A stretch of DNA of 64,000 bases from Acanthococcus lagerstroemiae. Its lineage: Eukaryota > Arthropoda > Insecta > Hemiptera > Eriococcidae. The notes beneath the pieces were generated by a model that worked only from the letters and a program-made list of their open reading frames with translations, did not search any database and was not told the DNA's origin. Below are positions 46,980 through 58,371 of the stretch, piece by piece (the stretch's first letter is position 1; every line of letters starts with the position of its first letter). Where the stretch lies: NCBI GenBank assembly GCA_031841125.1, contig CM063110.1, forward strand, positions 15,991,626 to 16,055,625, written 5' to 3'. A program made the position numbers and the translations under genes.

Positions 46980-47830
46980 AATTTTCGCAATTTTTTTCCA
47001 CTAGCGTACGTCTAATTCGACAGGACAATAGAAAGATAAGTCCGAGTTCCTGAGAGAAAATCAATTTCCAAACCCCACCGTACTTCTATTACGTACGTCG
47101 CAAATCACACGAAGTCCAGATCGTTCCTCATACCGGAAATTGGTATACACTTCATATAGCCCACATTTATCCTCCTCTCTCCAGCATCCGAGTAACGCGC
47201 GACGTGCAAGCGCCAGGCTGCTTCCGGGTAAAAGTGGTCCCACCGCATTTAAATTTTCTCGTCGCAGAATTCCATAATTTACAGCAGCTGGCTGTTCCCT
47301 ATTCCTCGGAATATTAATCGCCTTCTGTCGTATTTAAAAGAATAAGATATCCGTGCTTCTGGCGTGTGCTCACGAGCAAATTGAACTTGAAACCTGGATT
47401 GCTGGATACAAACAAAATTGATGACCTTCGCACGACCGCCTTTCCAGCTCGAGGGACTCGTTCACAGCCTGCGGTCGCAAGAAGTCGTCGATTTTCGCGC
47501 GTAAATTTAACTTTTTACGAGGGGATTTCTCTTCTCTTTGCCGGCAAATTTAAAGTGCGAATCGTTTCGCCGCTCGCATTCGTCCGCGCTGACAACTGTA
47601 CAAAAATAGTTATTGTCGCGAACGATAAATTGATTTTCGCTATACATTTGTCACTCAACATCGATATATACATACAGCTATAAATATTTAATAATCCACG
47701 GTGATTTAAGTGACCCACCATTTACTGACATTGCCTTCACCCGGCATCGCGTAATTTTTTGATTGCGAGCCTACAAGCATTCGATTTCGATGCACCAGAA
47801 ATAATCGTTCACTTTTTCACGGTTTCTACA
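46980..47830. promoter_or_regulatory. CpG-rich unique block
   Basis: CG-dense. CAGCAGCTGGCTG (E-box core CAGCTG) near 47281, AATATTAATCG near 47310, and no TE recognised. Possible regulatory or conserved DNA by composition only. Confidence 0.3.
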
Positions 47831-48250
47831 GAATGACTTACTATTACACTATTTAATTTATACTTTGAGGTAGAGCGCTCTCAGTATCGTCCCTGAATTT
47901 CATGCTGAAGAACAATAACTCTTTCATACTGAAAATGCGGAATGTAAAGCATTACAGTTTACTCAGCTGTCGAAAGTGTGATTTTCATTTCCCACAGCTG
48001 GGTTACTGATTGAAAATCTTGATTCTTTGAAACCGTCAGTGATATAGACAGGCCAGACTGATCGTTTGTTCTGTTGGCTCGTAGTTGTACAATGGAAACT
48101 GGAAATTCCTAATATCAGTTGCAGAAAATTCCTATTAACTGAACTTTCAAGTACTTTGTCATTGCTTTCCTCGCAGTTCACTGAAATAGAGCTTTTCTTC
48201 TCAATGCCAAGAAAGGCGCATTTGTGAATTGTTACTAGCGGCGCAGGTTG
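47831..48250. other. No recognisable feature
   Basis: Short frames only. Confidence 0.4.
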
Positions 48251-48592
48251 CAATACTTCTGATCTGGTGGTGACGCGCTCTCTATCCGTGGTGCTTCATT
48301 CTACAGAACTTGTAGCGACTACAGGACGCTCTAATCCGTTTAACCATTATCGCTCCATTCCCCAGGGAAATCGGCTACCTTGTTCACTGGTGGAGAGAAC
48401 TATAACCGGTTATCCGTTTCCCCACTCATGGGCCAGATAATTGGTTTTACCTCTCCCCTCTACCATCATAGCAATCACGGATAGAAAACGTGTTCTGTAG
48501 TCTCTGCTATGTAGTTCTCTGTAGAGCGAAGCACCACGGATAGAGCACGCGTTGCTACCAGATCAGAGAGATCGGTACTGGTGATCCATTGG
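48251..48592. mobile_element. Inverted-repeat element whose ends match SINE family B
   Basis: The left arm from about 48256 reads CTGATCTGGTGGTGACGCGC and CTATCCGTGGTGCTTC; the right arm, inverted, reads CTGATCTGGTAGCAACGCG and CTATCCGTGGTGCTTC, with ~85-bp arms in all. The outermost 25-30 bp of both ends (ACCAGATCAGA...TGGTA) also occurs inside both SINE B copies (51330, 63675). Foldback/MITE type; no clean target duplication. Confidence 0.78.
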
Positions 48593-50579
48593 TTCATGGT
48601 ATAGTAACAATTCATAAACGCACCAACTATATTGCAACAAACTGTGTTGGACAGCCAACCTGTTTAATAAACCATGAGGCACAAGCGCTCAGTTATTCAC
48701 AGACATTGATCATCTATGGCACAAGAAGAAGAAAAATTTAATTTGATGTTTGGGAAAACTAGGGCTGAAATCATATTTATGGCACGTTGTTCCCCAAGTA
48801 GTTACTCTAACTAAGCATGGTTACTATCATTGAACACTACTTATTAGAAGCTCCATAATCTTGCATATCATATAAATCAACTTTTACTGGAAATTTCTTC
48901 TTACTACTACATAATTTTAAATCTAAAAACTGAAACTTGTGAGATGTTGAAACCAGGCCCAGTGCCAGAATTGTTCTACGTAGTTGATTTCATTGTTTCG
49001 AATATCATTCGCGAGCATAAGGAGCAAAACTTTTCACTTTCTAGTAAATTTCTTTTAAAAAAATCCTATTTGTAACCGGTAAATGGGAAGAGAATTAGCC
49101 TCCAAATCAACCCCTTAATTGGCAATTGTTAAAACCCTATATACCCCATATTGCGTGAGAACCATTCGGGATCATCTCCTACGTATATTAAAAGGAAGAA
49201 TCTACAATGGAAATTTTTTCCACGCCTCCCACTTTAACCTGACAACCAGTCACTATGAAATGAGATGGATAGAAATCGGAGGTAAATTGTTAATCATTAT
49301 CCAGATTTCATTTCTGCCGTCTTCAATGTAATTTTCCTACACAAGTTAGGCGCAAAAACGAAAATACACTAAATTTACACCCGTATGATGCCATTCCTTT
49401 TTTGATAAATAATTTAAAATACTTCTATCTGGGACAGGTAAGCTAGGTTTGAGTTTGTACTCCTGTACGTTTTTTTCTTCTTTCTTTCTTTTTCTATAGT
49501 GAAAACTTCTCCCACACTGTAATTAACCATTGGACGACTTCACATGGTATCAACAATAACATTTTGATGATTTCTAGATTGTATACAGTACTACTAGATA
49601 AAGTGAGGGCACCAGTTCATAAACTTCATTATACGCACCCGACGACAATTGTCAATTCCCACAGTCAGCGTTAAGAGAAGCCCACCATCATCGCAGGTCC
49701 ACGCAAGGACCGCGCGCTGAATCAAATCAGAACCAATGTGAACTTCGACCAGTCAGTAATGCGGTGAAATGTTAATCAAGTAATCAACCTCAAGACGACG
49801 AAAAATGAACTCTCGTTCGACAAAATGAACTCGCCAGTGACACATGCACATAATCACTTTCGCGACTGTAAAAAGGTAATAAAATCTCGACGCTCTTTCC
49901 CCCTCTTCCATTCCACACGAAATATACAATGTTCGTTTTACTCCGAAATATTAACGAGGTTTCCTAAGTTTCTAAATGAAATGTAATTACCGAGGAGAAA
50001 AGTCTCTCTTTGGTCACGACTGTAGAATTGACTTTTAAGCGACATAATGTAAAAAATAAAATGGTTAATAATGATTCCGGCCAGGGCTAGTATAGGGACC
50101 CTTTTTCACGATGAAGCGAATAAACCACTCTCTGACTAGAGACCTCGGGCGTTTGTGATGCAGTTCAAGCTGGAATATGAAATAGAATTAGGCCAGAAAA
50201 AAGAATTTTTCAACAAAACTGAGAAACACCATGGAGGTTGACATCAAATTTCTCATTTTAATGGTACAAGATAGCGGTAACATGGGGCAACCTTCAACGA
50301 TAAGGGCGCACTTTACATGTCGATGATATTTCTACTAAACAGGACACTAGCATGTTCACCAACTTTTCAAATTTCAAACGGAACACATCGAAACAAAAAT
50401 TCATTTACTCACTAAAGAGTCGAATTTGGAAAGGGACCAAAACGAGCACAGAAGAAACCCCTAGATAAAGTGGCATGGGGCGAGGGAGAGGAAAAAGGTA
50501 CAGACAAGACAAAAATATAGAAAACTACAGTCCTATTTAAGGGGGGAAAATCAATGGAAGAAAAGGCACTTTTCAATGA
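48593..50579. other. No recognisable gene
   Basis: 49640-50000 is moderately CpG-rich. No repeat or frame recognised. Confidence 0.4.
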
Positions 50580-51115
50580 TTGGGCCAGGTCTGATTCTGT
50601 GTCTGCTTTAAATTAAACTAAATCCTTGCTAACCAATTTGATTCAGATTGGCCTTTCCAAAATGATACGACCATATTTGGTCAACCAGAGACTAGGTTTG
50701 TTTAGATGCAATCATTTTACTGTTTTTTGGTGTTTTTTTTGTTTTTTTTTGGTCATTTTTGATTCTTTGTGTTAGTTATTAATTATTGTTTCAATCAGGT
50801 AGTTTTAGACTTGTACAGTCTATTTAGGTCAAATCTGATTTTCTTTGGTCATATTAGTAGTTTTTGACCAAGCTAGTTAGTTTTGGTCAATTTGGTCCTG
50901 AATTAGTCACATTTGGTTGCTTCTGGTTTATGATTAGTCAGATTCCATCTTTCTGTTATTCTTCGTCAGGTTTCGTTCAAGTTGTGGTGTGCCCTTTTCA
51001 TCATCTTACTCATTGGGATTGATTGTTCTAGGAAAATGTTGGTCAAATTTGGTCTGTTCAAGGCACTTTGACTCGATTAGATCGTATATCTAGCGGGATT
51101 CTAGTCACTTTCAGT
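50580..51115. repeat. Degenerate GGTCA word array, 5' of SINE B
   Basis: TTTGGTCA, TTGGTCATTTTTG, TAGTCA and GGTCAGATT recur about every 10-20 bp on the plus strand. It continues on the far side of the SINE (51740-51919) and beyond a MITE (52214-52420). The same word family returns at 62740-63419. Confidence 0.7.
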
Positions 51116-51565
51116 CGTTGTGCGGCCAAGTGGTAATGTGTCCGCTTCGTAATCTTTACATTTCAGGTTCGAGTCTCACCAACACCGGAAAGGTTATGGT
51201 ACTCGTATAACCCCATTAACATTCTAGCGAACACAGCGACTACAGAATCAATCGCGGTGGAACATACAGTGTCCTGCAATCCCCACCAGTTCACACAAAC
51301 AAGACATTACAATCGCAGGGCGTGTTACTACCAGATCAGGAAGATTGGTACTGTGTGTGTGTGTACATCGTGGACAGCTTACTCAGCGTCGTGAAGCGAA
51401 CTGCGGCTGCACACTCTTCGGCATAAAGAAAAGGAAAACTCTAGCGCAACGAAGCCGTAGGGGAAGCAACGGCGCACTACCCCGACTAACCTATCCATCC
51501 AGGAGAGTCGCGCGTAAGAAACAGCGACCGCCAACGTTTGGCATCGGATGCGGCGCCTGAAGAAG
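51116..51565 (+). mobile_element. tRNA-derived SINE, family B, copy 1 (~450 bp)
   Basis: The tRNA-like head has an A box CGGCCAAGTGG (51122-51132) and B box GGTTCGAGTCT (51165-51175). The long body is shared with 63420: ACATTCTAGCGA, TTACAATCGC, ACCAGATCAG, GACAGCTTACT, GCTGCACACTCTTCGG, AGTCGCGCGT and CGGCGCCTGAAGAAG. By eye the copies agree at roughly three quarters of positions. No A-tail is visible; the edges are defined by where the two copies stop matching. The long open frame through it is a by-product. Confidence 0.88.
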
Positions 51566-51919
51566 TCACTCTCATCGGTTTTTGTCATTTATAGGGTCTA
51601 GTCATGTAAAATAAAAAATGGACGCAAAGTAGGCCAAGAGATAGTAAACCATAGTCATACTTCCCTAAGAAGTAGGATACAAGATTAAAAAATTCCTCCT
51701 TTCTAGGGTATGTGTGGGGGTGGGGGGATGAGCGTTGTTGAGGCTGGTTCAAGTCCAGAATTGCATTTGGTTAACACAGTTTAATTTTGATTCTTCTCGG
51801 TTATGTTTATTCCGTTTTGCTCGGATTTAGTCATTTTTCTTCAATTTCGAGGCAAATTTGGTTACATTTGGCCGTCTTTGAGAAAATTATATTATTTCAA
51901 GTCAATTTAGTGAGATTTG
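51566..51919. repeat. Short unique stretch then continued GGTCA array
   Basis: 51566-51735 holds nothing recognised. From about 51740 TTGGTT, GGTTATG, TAGTCATTTTT and TTTGGTTACATTTGG resume the array up to the MITE. Confidence 0.5.
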
Positions 51920-52213
51920 CAAGGACGTACCGATGGAGGGGGGAGGAGGAGGAGCAACACCTCCCTCCCTCGGGTAGAAAATTTTCACTCAGCAGTTGGG
52001 AAAATTTACCATTTTAGTCAGGCGGAGTTGGGAAAGTCCAACAAGTCGAAAAATTTTTCTTGCTTTGATACTTGAGAATTGAGTTAAGATGTTGGGAAAG
52101 TCCAACAGGTTTAAGTTTTTTTTTGTTGCTTTGATACTTGGGAATTTTGAGTTGAGCCAGTAGGGACTCACAAATGTTGCCCCCTCCCATGAAAACTCTT
52201 CGGTCAGTCCCTG
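51920..52213 (-). mobile_element. hAT MITE, CAGGGACGTACCGA family (294 bp), reverse copy
   Basis: Ends CAAGGACGTACCGA and TCGGTCAGTCCCTG. Flanks GAGATTTG (51912-51919) and GGGATTTG (52214-52221) match at 7 of 8. Inside, a ~65-bp unit with GTTGGGAAAGTCCAAC and CTTTGATACTTG is repeated two to three times, a feature shared with 57986. Opposite in orientation to the copies at 57986 and 61794. Confidence 0.9.
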
Positions 52214-52655
52214 GGGATTTGCTCACACTTAGCAGATTTTCGTCGATGTCAGTCGTTTCGTCATTTTTAGCCATGTCTGATTCGATTTGGTTTTTGATAT
52301 TTTCTGGTAGAGTTTGGTCATATTTGGTAGAAGTTGGTCGTTTACATTCATTTTTGATCGTCTGTGGCATTTCTTGGGTAAAATCGATAGCGTGTTGACT
52401 GATTTCACTCAACCGAATTTACATAAGGGCAAAGGAGCCGTGTCCGGAGTCTTCGGCTGGAAGAGAGCGCTATAGAAAAGTGAAGTAAAGAAAAGTAAAG
52501 AAGAAAACCACGGAAAAGAGAAGAGAAGCACGTCGATCCGACTCCGCTTTAAAAAAAAATGTTAGAGGATTTCCTCCACAAACAATAAAGGTTCTTTCTT
52601 TCAATTCTTTTTCACGTTTCATTCCTGAAGCTGATTTCTCCTAGATTTTTCAGAC
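52214..52655. repeat. End of GGTCA array, then A/G-rich possible 3' end
   Basis: GGTCATATTTGGTAGAAGTT-like words run to about 52420. Then a purine-rich tract and AACAATAAAGGTTCTTTC (about 52582) resemble a polyadenylated transcript end; no gene attached to it was found. Confidence 0.4.
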
Positions 52656-53560
52656 TTAAGCTACATTTTCTGGGGCAGTATGATATTTACGTTTCGTCAC
52701 GACCATCAACCGATACCGGGGACATCGTCTACAATCTACATATTGCAGTTTCGGCCGATGCGCGTCGTCTCCATCGTAATTCACGATTGATTCGATGCCG
52801 CCAAAAACGTGAACTGTGCCGCCGTCTTTATATTTACAATGCAAATAGGCTGGCTGTGTACATCTTCAAACAAGCCCTGATACATACTCGAAGAAGGCAA
52901 ATTACAAGAGCCGCAAACCCAACACATTCCATCCGCCTACGTTCGATTGTCTTGGGCATACTGTGGGCATATTCCATTCGATTTCGATTACCGGGTTCTC
53001 CAAGACTTACTATGGGCAGCAGGCACCATCGCACGAAACAGCAAATAACGACAAATGCTTTTGTCGACGGCTATGTAGTAAGTATGTAAGTAATTCTGCA
53101 CTTCCAAATTACGCAACCGCGAGACCGTATTGATAACGCGAAAGACGATATATCGTTTGCGTTGCATAAAAAGGAAGAAACACAGATGTGAACCTGGCGA
53201 CAAGAAAATGCTGTAACGGTATAGGACAAGGTAGATAAATGGGAAAAACAAGAAGTGCTGCACCGTTCTGTTCTTTCTCAAATTACATCGTACGTACAAA
53301 GATGAACAATAAACAGAAATCGAAAATAAAAAAAATGAACGAAACAGGTCAAGAAATGAAAACAACGACTGCGAGAACTGGTTCTCGTCATACAGGAACG
53401 GTCCGAGCAATAATGTACAAGAAGAATGTCTGAAAAAATGTTACCCACATTCACTTGGACAAACCGTCGTAAATGAAGCTACGGCATTTCGGCACATGAA
53501 GAAAAATCGCGAGGAAATACGAAGAAAAAAAAAGCGCACTACTGCATTGTTCGTTATAAT
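52656..53560. promoter_or_regulatory. CpG-rich unique block
   Basis: CG-dense, no TE. Overlapping frames of 100 and 140 codons on opposite strands are not recognised. Composition differs sharply from 50580-52655. Confidence 0.3.
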
Positions 53561-54569
53561 CGTGATAGACTAGAACAGGCCCTTAGCCGAGGATGGTCAG
53601 AAGGGGCATTCGTTCGCCTTCCCCTCTCACTCCCAACAAATTCTTACGCAGTAGTATCTTTGAAGAAATACCAACCCATGTTTTACTTCTGAAAATATTA
53701 GCTCACTATGTCACTACTTAGTACTTACCCCTCCCCCCTCCCATACAAGAGACTAACTACGAGCTAGTCGAGAACATTCTCCTCTGTTTTCAAAACATCA
53801 GGACTCGTACGTCACTGTTGCCCCATCATTAACACAAAAAGCTAGTTACGGGTCAAACCAAAAACGTTGCCATCTGTTTCCAAAATCCAATTCTTCAACT
53901 GTTCCGAACCGTTCTAACATTGGTTACATTTCCCATAGCTCCTCCGCCGACATTCTCCATCTAGCCTGGTCCTTCTGCTCCCTCCTATATTGAATGAATC
54001 AAAGATGAGCAGCTCCGTGAAAAATTCTCAGCTGCGACTATTTTGAGTTGCTTTAAGGACATTTCAACTGTTTAAGGTCAGACTGAATACGCTATCCACC
54101 CCCTTTCTCTTCTAACTAGACTGAAAATCAGAAAGCGAACCAGTTTTAACAACGTTCCAAAACCGGATTTTTTGGACTGTTCCTACATGGTTTTGTTACT
54201 TGCGTTCTAACTGTCCTATGCCAAATTCCTTACCTACCCTCAACTCTGCAAAAAAAAAAAAAAAAAAAAAAAAAAAAGAATGATCTGAATAGTAAATATT
54301 TTTGATTTTCTATTCTAGACTGAATTTCTCCACTGCCCACTTCTCGAGGTTCATCGTAGCACTACTATATTATTTCCTATAATTGAAATACCGCGGGATG
54401 GTCATTATCTGTTTTCAAAATCCAATTTTGTGTGTGTTCCAAGTTGTTCCAGGTTTGGTCAAACCTTCCTTCTGTTCTAAGCTAAAAATTCATTTCCACC
54501 TAAAAAACGAGACGATAAGCTAGCCTCGCTAATGTTTCTGAACTGCAATTCTACAAAACTGGGCCGAGT
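53561..54569. repeat. Degenerate GTTCC/GGAAC word array
   Basis: From about 53820, CTGTTTxCAAAATCCAATT followed by GTTCCxxxxxGTTCTAAC recurs at about 53870, 54150 and 54410 with approximate 200-300 bp spacing. The inverse words appear at 56800-56880 and 57340-57680. Poly-A of 28 bp at 54250-54277. Confidence 0.5.
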
Positions 54570-54815
54570 CAGTGGTGTAGCCTGGGGAGGAGGAGAATGC
54601 CCGCCCCTCCAAGGCATCTGAAACTGAATGTAAAATATGCAAAAATTAGCAAGTTTTCGCCTTTGAAACATGTTTTTTTGAAAAATTTTTGCTCGAGCAG
54701 CAATTCTACCTTCATTTTTATGAACCAATCCTGTAATATCCGCAATTTTCAAGATTATACCTTAATTTTCCATTTTTTTCTCCCTTGAAAATCTTACTTT
54801 GCCCCCCCCCCCCCT
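54570..54815. mobile_element. hAT MITE, CAGTGGCGTAGC family, right end lost
   Basis: Starts CAGTGGTGTAGCCTGG. Internal sequence follows the 39960 copy (GCTCGAGCAGCAATTCTACC, TTTTTCTCCCTTGAAAATCT) and then dissolves into a C run where the right terminus should be. Confidence 0.85.
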
Positions 54816-55627
54816 TAAGACAATCGAAAACGAACCAACTTCGAAAATATCCAGAACTAGTTTCGTGATTGCCCTGAGTTATTCGAGATGCGTCCTCAAT
54901 GTCTTAGGCCCCATTCATAACTAGGGACGGAATTCTTCGGCATTAAAAAATAGGAAATTCAGCAGAAACATCTAAAACAAGCAGCTTTGCTGCTCGAAGA
55001 GAGTCGGCTCTTGGCTGGTACTCCGTACAACTGGACGCAAATAAACAAAAAGCGACCAAGCGACATTTGTAGACAAAATGAGTTATTAGTATCCTTGGAA
55101 AGAGCGTGAAGAGGTTTTTTTTTTTTTTTTTTTCTAAACAGGGGTTTCCGATACAAAAATGCGTATCCACGCTGAAAAGAGCTTGTCAGTAAACGCTATG
55201 TCATATAGTTTCTGTGGGGCTCTTGACCTTTGAATCAAGTGTTTCCGAAAAACAGATTTTTATGGTTGCGTTGTTCAATTCAGGTGGCAAGGAATTTCCA
55301 AAAATCTTAATATTATTCTTCCTGCGCTACAAAGGGCGAATTTTCATTGAAATGAAGTTTATAATTTGAATACGCATATAGTCATCACGGATGCTATCAA
55401 GACATGTTGACAAGCAAGCAGTTTCAAACAGCTACAAGAAGACTTCATCCCTCGAAACCTCAAACAGAATACCAAAACTACCACAATACTTGACTATTTT
55501 TAGGAAACATGATTCATACGCCATTGTTCCTTTGAAAATTTACTGATAAGGACGAGAGTACTGCAGAAATAGATACGTTACGGGAATCGCCACGAACAAA
55601 TTTCATTTGATTTACCTAAGCTAGAAT
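54816..55627. other. No recognisable gene; poly-T at 55115-55133
   Basis: A 19-T run and short frames only. Confidence 0.45.
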
Positions 55628-56064
55628 AGTAAAACGTAGTGTCGTAGAATTCGTATAGCAGAATCCGAAACGTAATATTAAAAAACGCACACAAATTACA
55701 AAATAGTTACCTTAAATTGCGGGAAAATTAAGGAAACGGTAAACCTTAGCGTCGTAGAATGTGGATTGATAACGTATTATGTAGAACGTAGAAGCAGAAC
55801 CGTAGTAAGAGCAAGATCAATGAGCATTACTGAAGAAGAAAAAAAATACAAAGAGAAAAAAAGTTATTGCAAGAGGCTCATTGCCGACCCTAATAAAATC
55901 AAAATTGCTGCTTATAATTCTTATAATTTTTTTTTTCAACGGATTAATTTCTCAAAAATAAAGCGCTACTGAACTGAACTGAACTTGAACAGATGGAAAA
56001 AGAAGAGAAAAAAAGTGATTGCAATAGGCTCGGCTACTCATAGCCGACCTTAAAAATCGGCATT
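55628..56064. repeat. Two pairs of local direct repeats
   Basis: AAACGTAGTGTCGTAGAAT (55632) recurs as AAACCTTAGCGTCGTAGAAT (55741). AGAGAAAAAAAGTTATTGCA with AGGCTC and GCCGACC (55852-55890) recurs at about 56006-56050. Between them lies a short GAACT repeat (55973-55990). Confidence 0.65.
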
Positions 56065-56890
56065 ATTTGGCCCAAAAAGTGTACAAAAATACGCCATTCT
56101 CTTAATGTCTGACAAAAATTTGTCATTATGCATCACAATTAAATGCTTCTCGACGTTTCCAGGCTTCAAATTATGTCTCCTGTCAGTTGGAATACGTACA
56201 GAAGCTTGTGTCAGCATTCAATTTATTCCTTCCGAAAGCAAGTACGCAACTATTCGAGCCGTCCATCCGTCAGAGAGCGCTATAATCGAGCACTAGTGAT
56301 AAGGACAAAAACATGAATCTATGTATTTCCCCCATTAATGTACATACTCATTAAAATTGAAATATCTCGAAAAGTAAGACGTTTTTAAAGTATTTAAAGA
56401 GAAAATAATTTTTCGAACAAAGAATTTTCATTCGATCAAGATTATTTTTATACCCAGATTCCAAAATTTTGCTGCATGTGTCAAAAACTTCATGTTTTGG
56501 TCGCTGATAAGAGTAGTCGATACTAGCGCTGGACGGCCCGAATTGCATTTCCGATGCTTCCGGTACTTTCCTTGCATTTCTCTCAGTTCCGGCGATTTTC
56601 GGCAAAATAAAATTTTCTCCCCGGATCCCCTTCGAATCTCCCTTCCGCCCCTTCAGGAAAAAAGTAGACAAATGCCGAGAAATCCGGTCTCTATTCATAA
56701 CCAACCCTCACGTGTGTTACTTTCTCAAGTCAAGACTGAAAAATAGAAAGGCTCATTTTCGAGTCTTCCAGCCTAGGGGAGTATACAGGGTCGCCGGAGA
56801 ATATAGTTCTCAACAATTAGACAAACTCAGAACAACTTGGAACAGGTTAGCAATCTGATTTCGAGAACAGAAAATATGAAATGTGTACGT
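56065..56890. other. No recognisable gene; GGAAC words at 56800-56880
   Basis: Frames of 84 and 117 codons overlap on opposite strands at 56351-56746; neither is recognised. Confidence 0.4.
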
Positions 56891-57292
56891 TCATCTAAAA
56901 AGGTCCCACTTTGTCGGTATGGAGTTATGCATGGTACGTTATACTAGACAAAATTTGTGATCGAATGAGACCCCGCGGAACCTCCGAAGTTCAAAATTGG
57001 CCGAGATGTTCGCTTCCAAAGTCAAAATTTCAAAAACATAGTTTTGAGAAAAATGCGTATAAAGTTTTGTTACAATTTTCAAGCGAAAAATCAAAAAAAT
57101 ATCAGTAAATTTTGAACTTTTGGAGGTTCCGCGGGGCCTCATTCGATCATATGCGGTTTGCGTCATTCAAAAGAGCAGGTTCACTCTACCAGAAACGCTA
57201 AAAATCCCAAAATTCATATTTTTGACCTAACATCCAAAAAATCCCTGCATCTCTGGTAAATAAAATCGACAACGTGGGACCTTTTTAGATGC
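56891..57292. mobile_element. Inverted-repeat element with CATCTAAAAAGGTCCCAC ends (~400 bp)
   Basis: Outer ends CATCTAAAAAGGTCCCAC (from 56892) and its inverse GTGGGACCTTTTTAGATG (to 57291) are exact over 18 bp. A second inverted pair further in (56959-56998 and 57108-57149) includes GATCGAATGAG, CCCCGCGGAACCTCC and AGTTCAAAATT. Because the inner arms are inverse, both strands encode the same chance peptide DRMRPRGTS. MITE/foldback type; target duplication unclear. Confidence 0.85.
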
Positions 57293-57985
57293 ACACACGT
57301 GCTCGGCTACTCCGATTATAACGAACACTCAAGGGGTGGTGGACTTCAGAGTGAAGGCAGGAGACAGACTTGACTTAGAAGAGTTGAAACCCAAAAAAGC
57401 TTGGAACAGTCTCGAATTTTAAACTTCGAAAGCAGATGAGATACTACCGTTCTCGAAAACTCCGATTATAACGATTATTCCAGTAGAATTACAACAGAGC
57501 AATAAACTAATAACGACTTAGAACAATCCAAAAAATCCAATTTGAAAACATTTGCGAAGCTACTCCATTTCCAATTTTTCAGCCCACTGGGCGTACGCGT
57601 TGGGTCTAGAGCAATTCTGTAGCTCAGAGTGGCTGCAACGAAGTTAGAACAACGTGGAAGCATAAAACAGACTGAAATTTCACATTTGGGGGGGCCAGGT
57701 TCATATACGTTTAGCATGGGCGGCATCTTCAGCGGTGCTCACAGGCTCCAGCATCTGATGAAAATTTTCGAACATCGCATGAGATTTTAGGGGAACTGGA
57801 GGGTAGAGGCATGTCAAAATACTCTGAGAGGGAAGGAGAGAGTCGAACCTAAAGTCATGCACCAGACATGAGAACAAGGTAGCCGCCTACCACGTTCCGT
57901 TGGGAGTATAACACTAGGACTGACCGAGAGAATATTACGAAGATAATGCTCGGAGAAAATGATTATCAAGTGAGAATACTCGTAG
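57293..57985. repeat. Inverse GGAAC word array, otherwise nothing
   Basis: 57340-57680 carries GGAACAGTCTC, TTAGAACAATCC and TAGAACAACGTGG, with ACTCCGATTATAACGA twice (57309, 57460). No gene recognised. Confidence 0.45.
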
Positions 57986-58371
57986 CAGGGACGTAACGAA
58001 GAGTTTTTTCGGGGGGGGGGGGGGTAAAAAGAAGTCCCAGCTGACTTAATTCAAAATTCCCAAGTATTAAAGCAAAAAAAAAAACCTTTCGACCTGTTAG
58101 ATTTTTTCAACTGACTCAACTCAAAATTCCGAAGTATCAAAGCAAAAGAAGAAAAACCTTTTGACTTGTTTAGTTTTCTCAACTTCTCAACTTAATTCTC
58201 AAGTACCAAAGAACACACACACACAACAACAAAAAAAAACCTTCCATTTGTTGGACTTTTTTTAACTCACCCGACTGAAATGGTAAATTTTTCCAACTGC
58301 TGAGAGAAAAATTTCTACGGGGAGGGGGGGGGGGAGGTTGCTCCCTCTGTCCCACTACCGGCACATCCTTC
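57986..58371 (+). mobile_element. hAT MITE, CAGGGACGTACCGA family (386 bp)
   Basis: Starts CAGGGACGTAACGAAGAG. Flanks ACTCGTAG (57978-57985) and ACTCGCAG (58372-58379) match at 7 of 8. The inside carries three successive ~65-75-bp units with CAACTxACTCAACTCAAAATT and AAGTATCAAAGCAAA. The right terminus (CCGGCACATCCTTC) is diverged. Confidence 0.85.

Noticed and set aside
51345..51560. Arg-rich 71-codon frame
   Set aside because: Entirely inside SINE B copy 1 and not conserved as a frame in copy 2.
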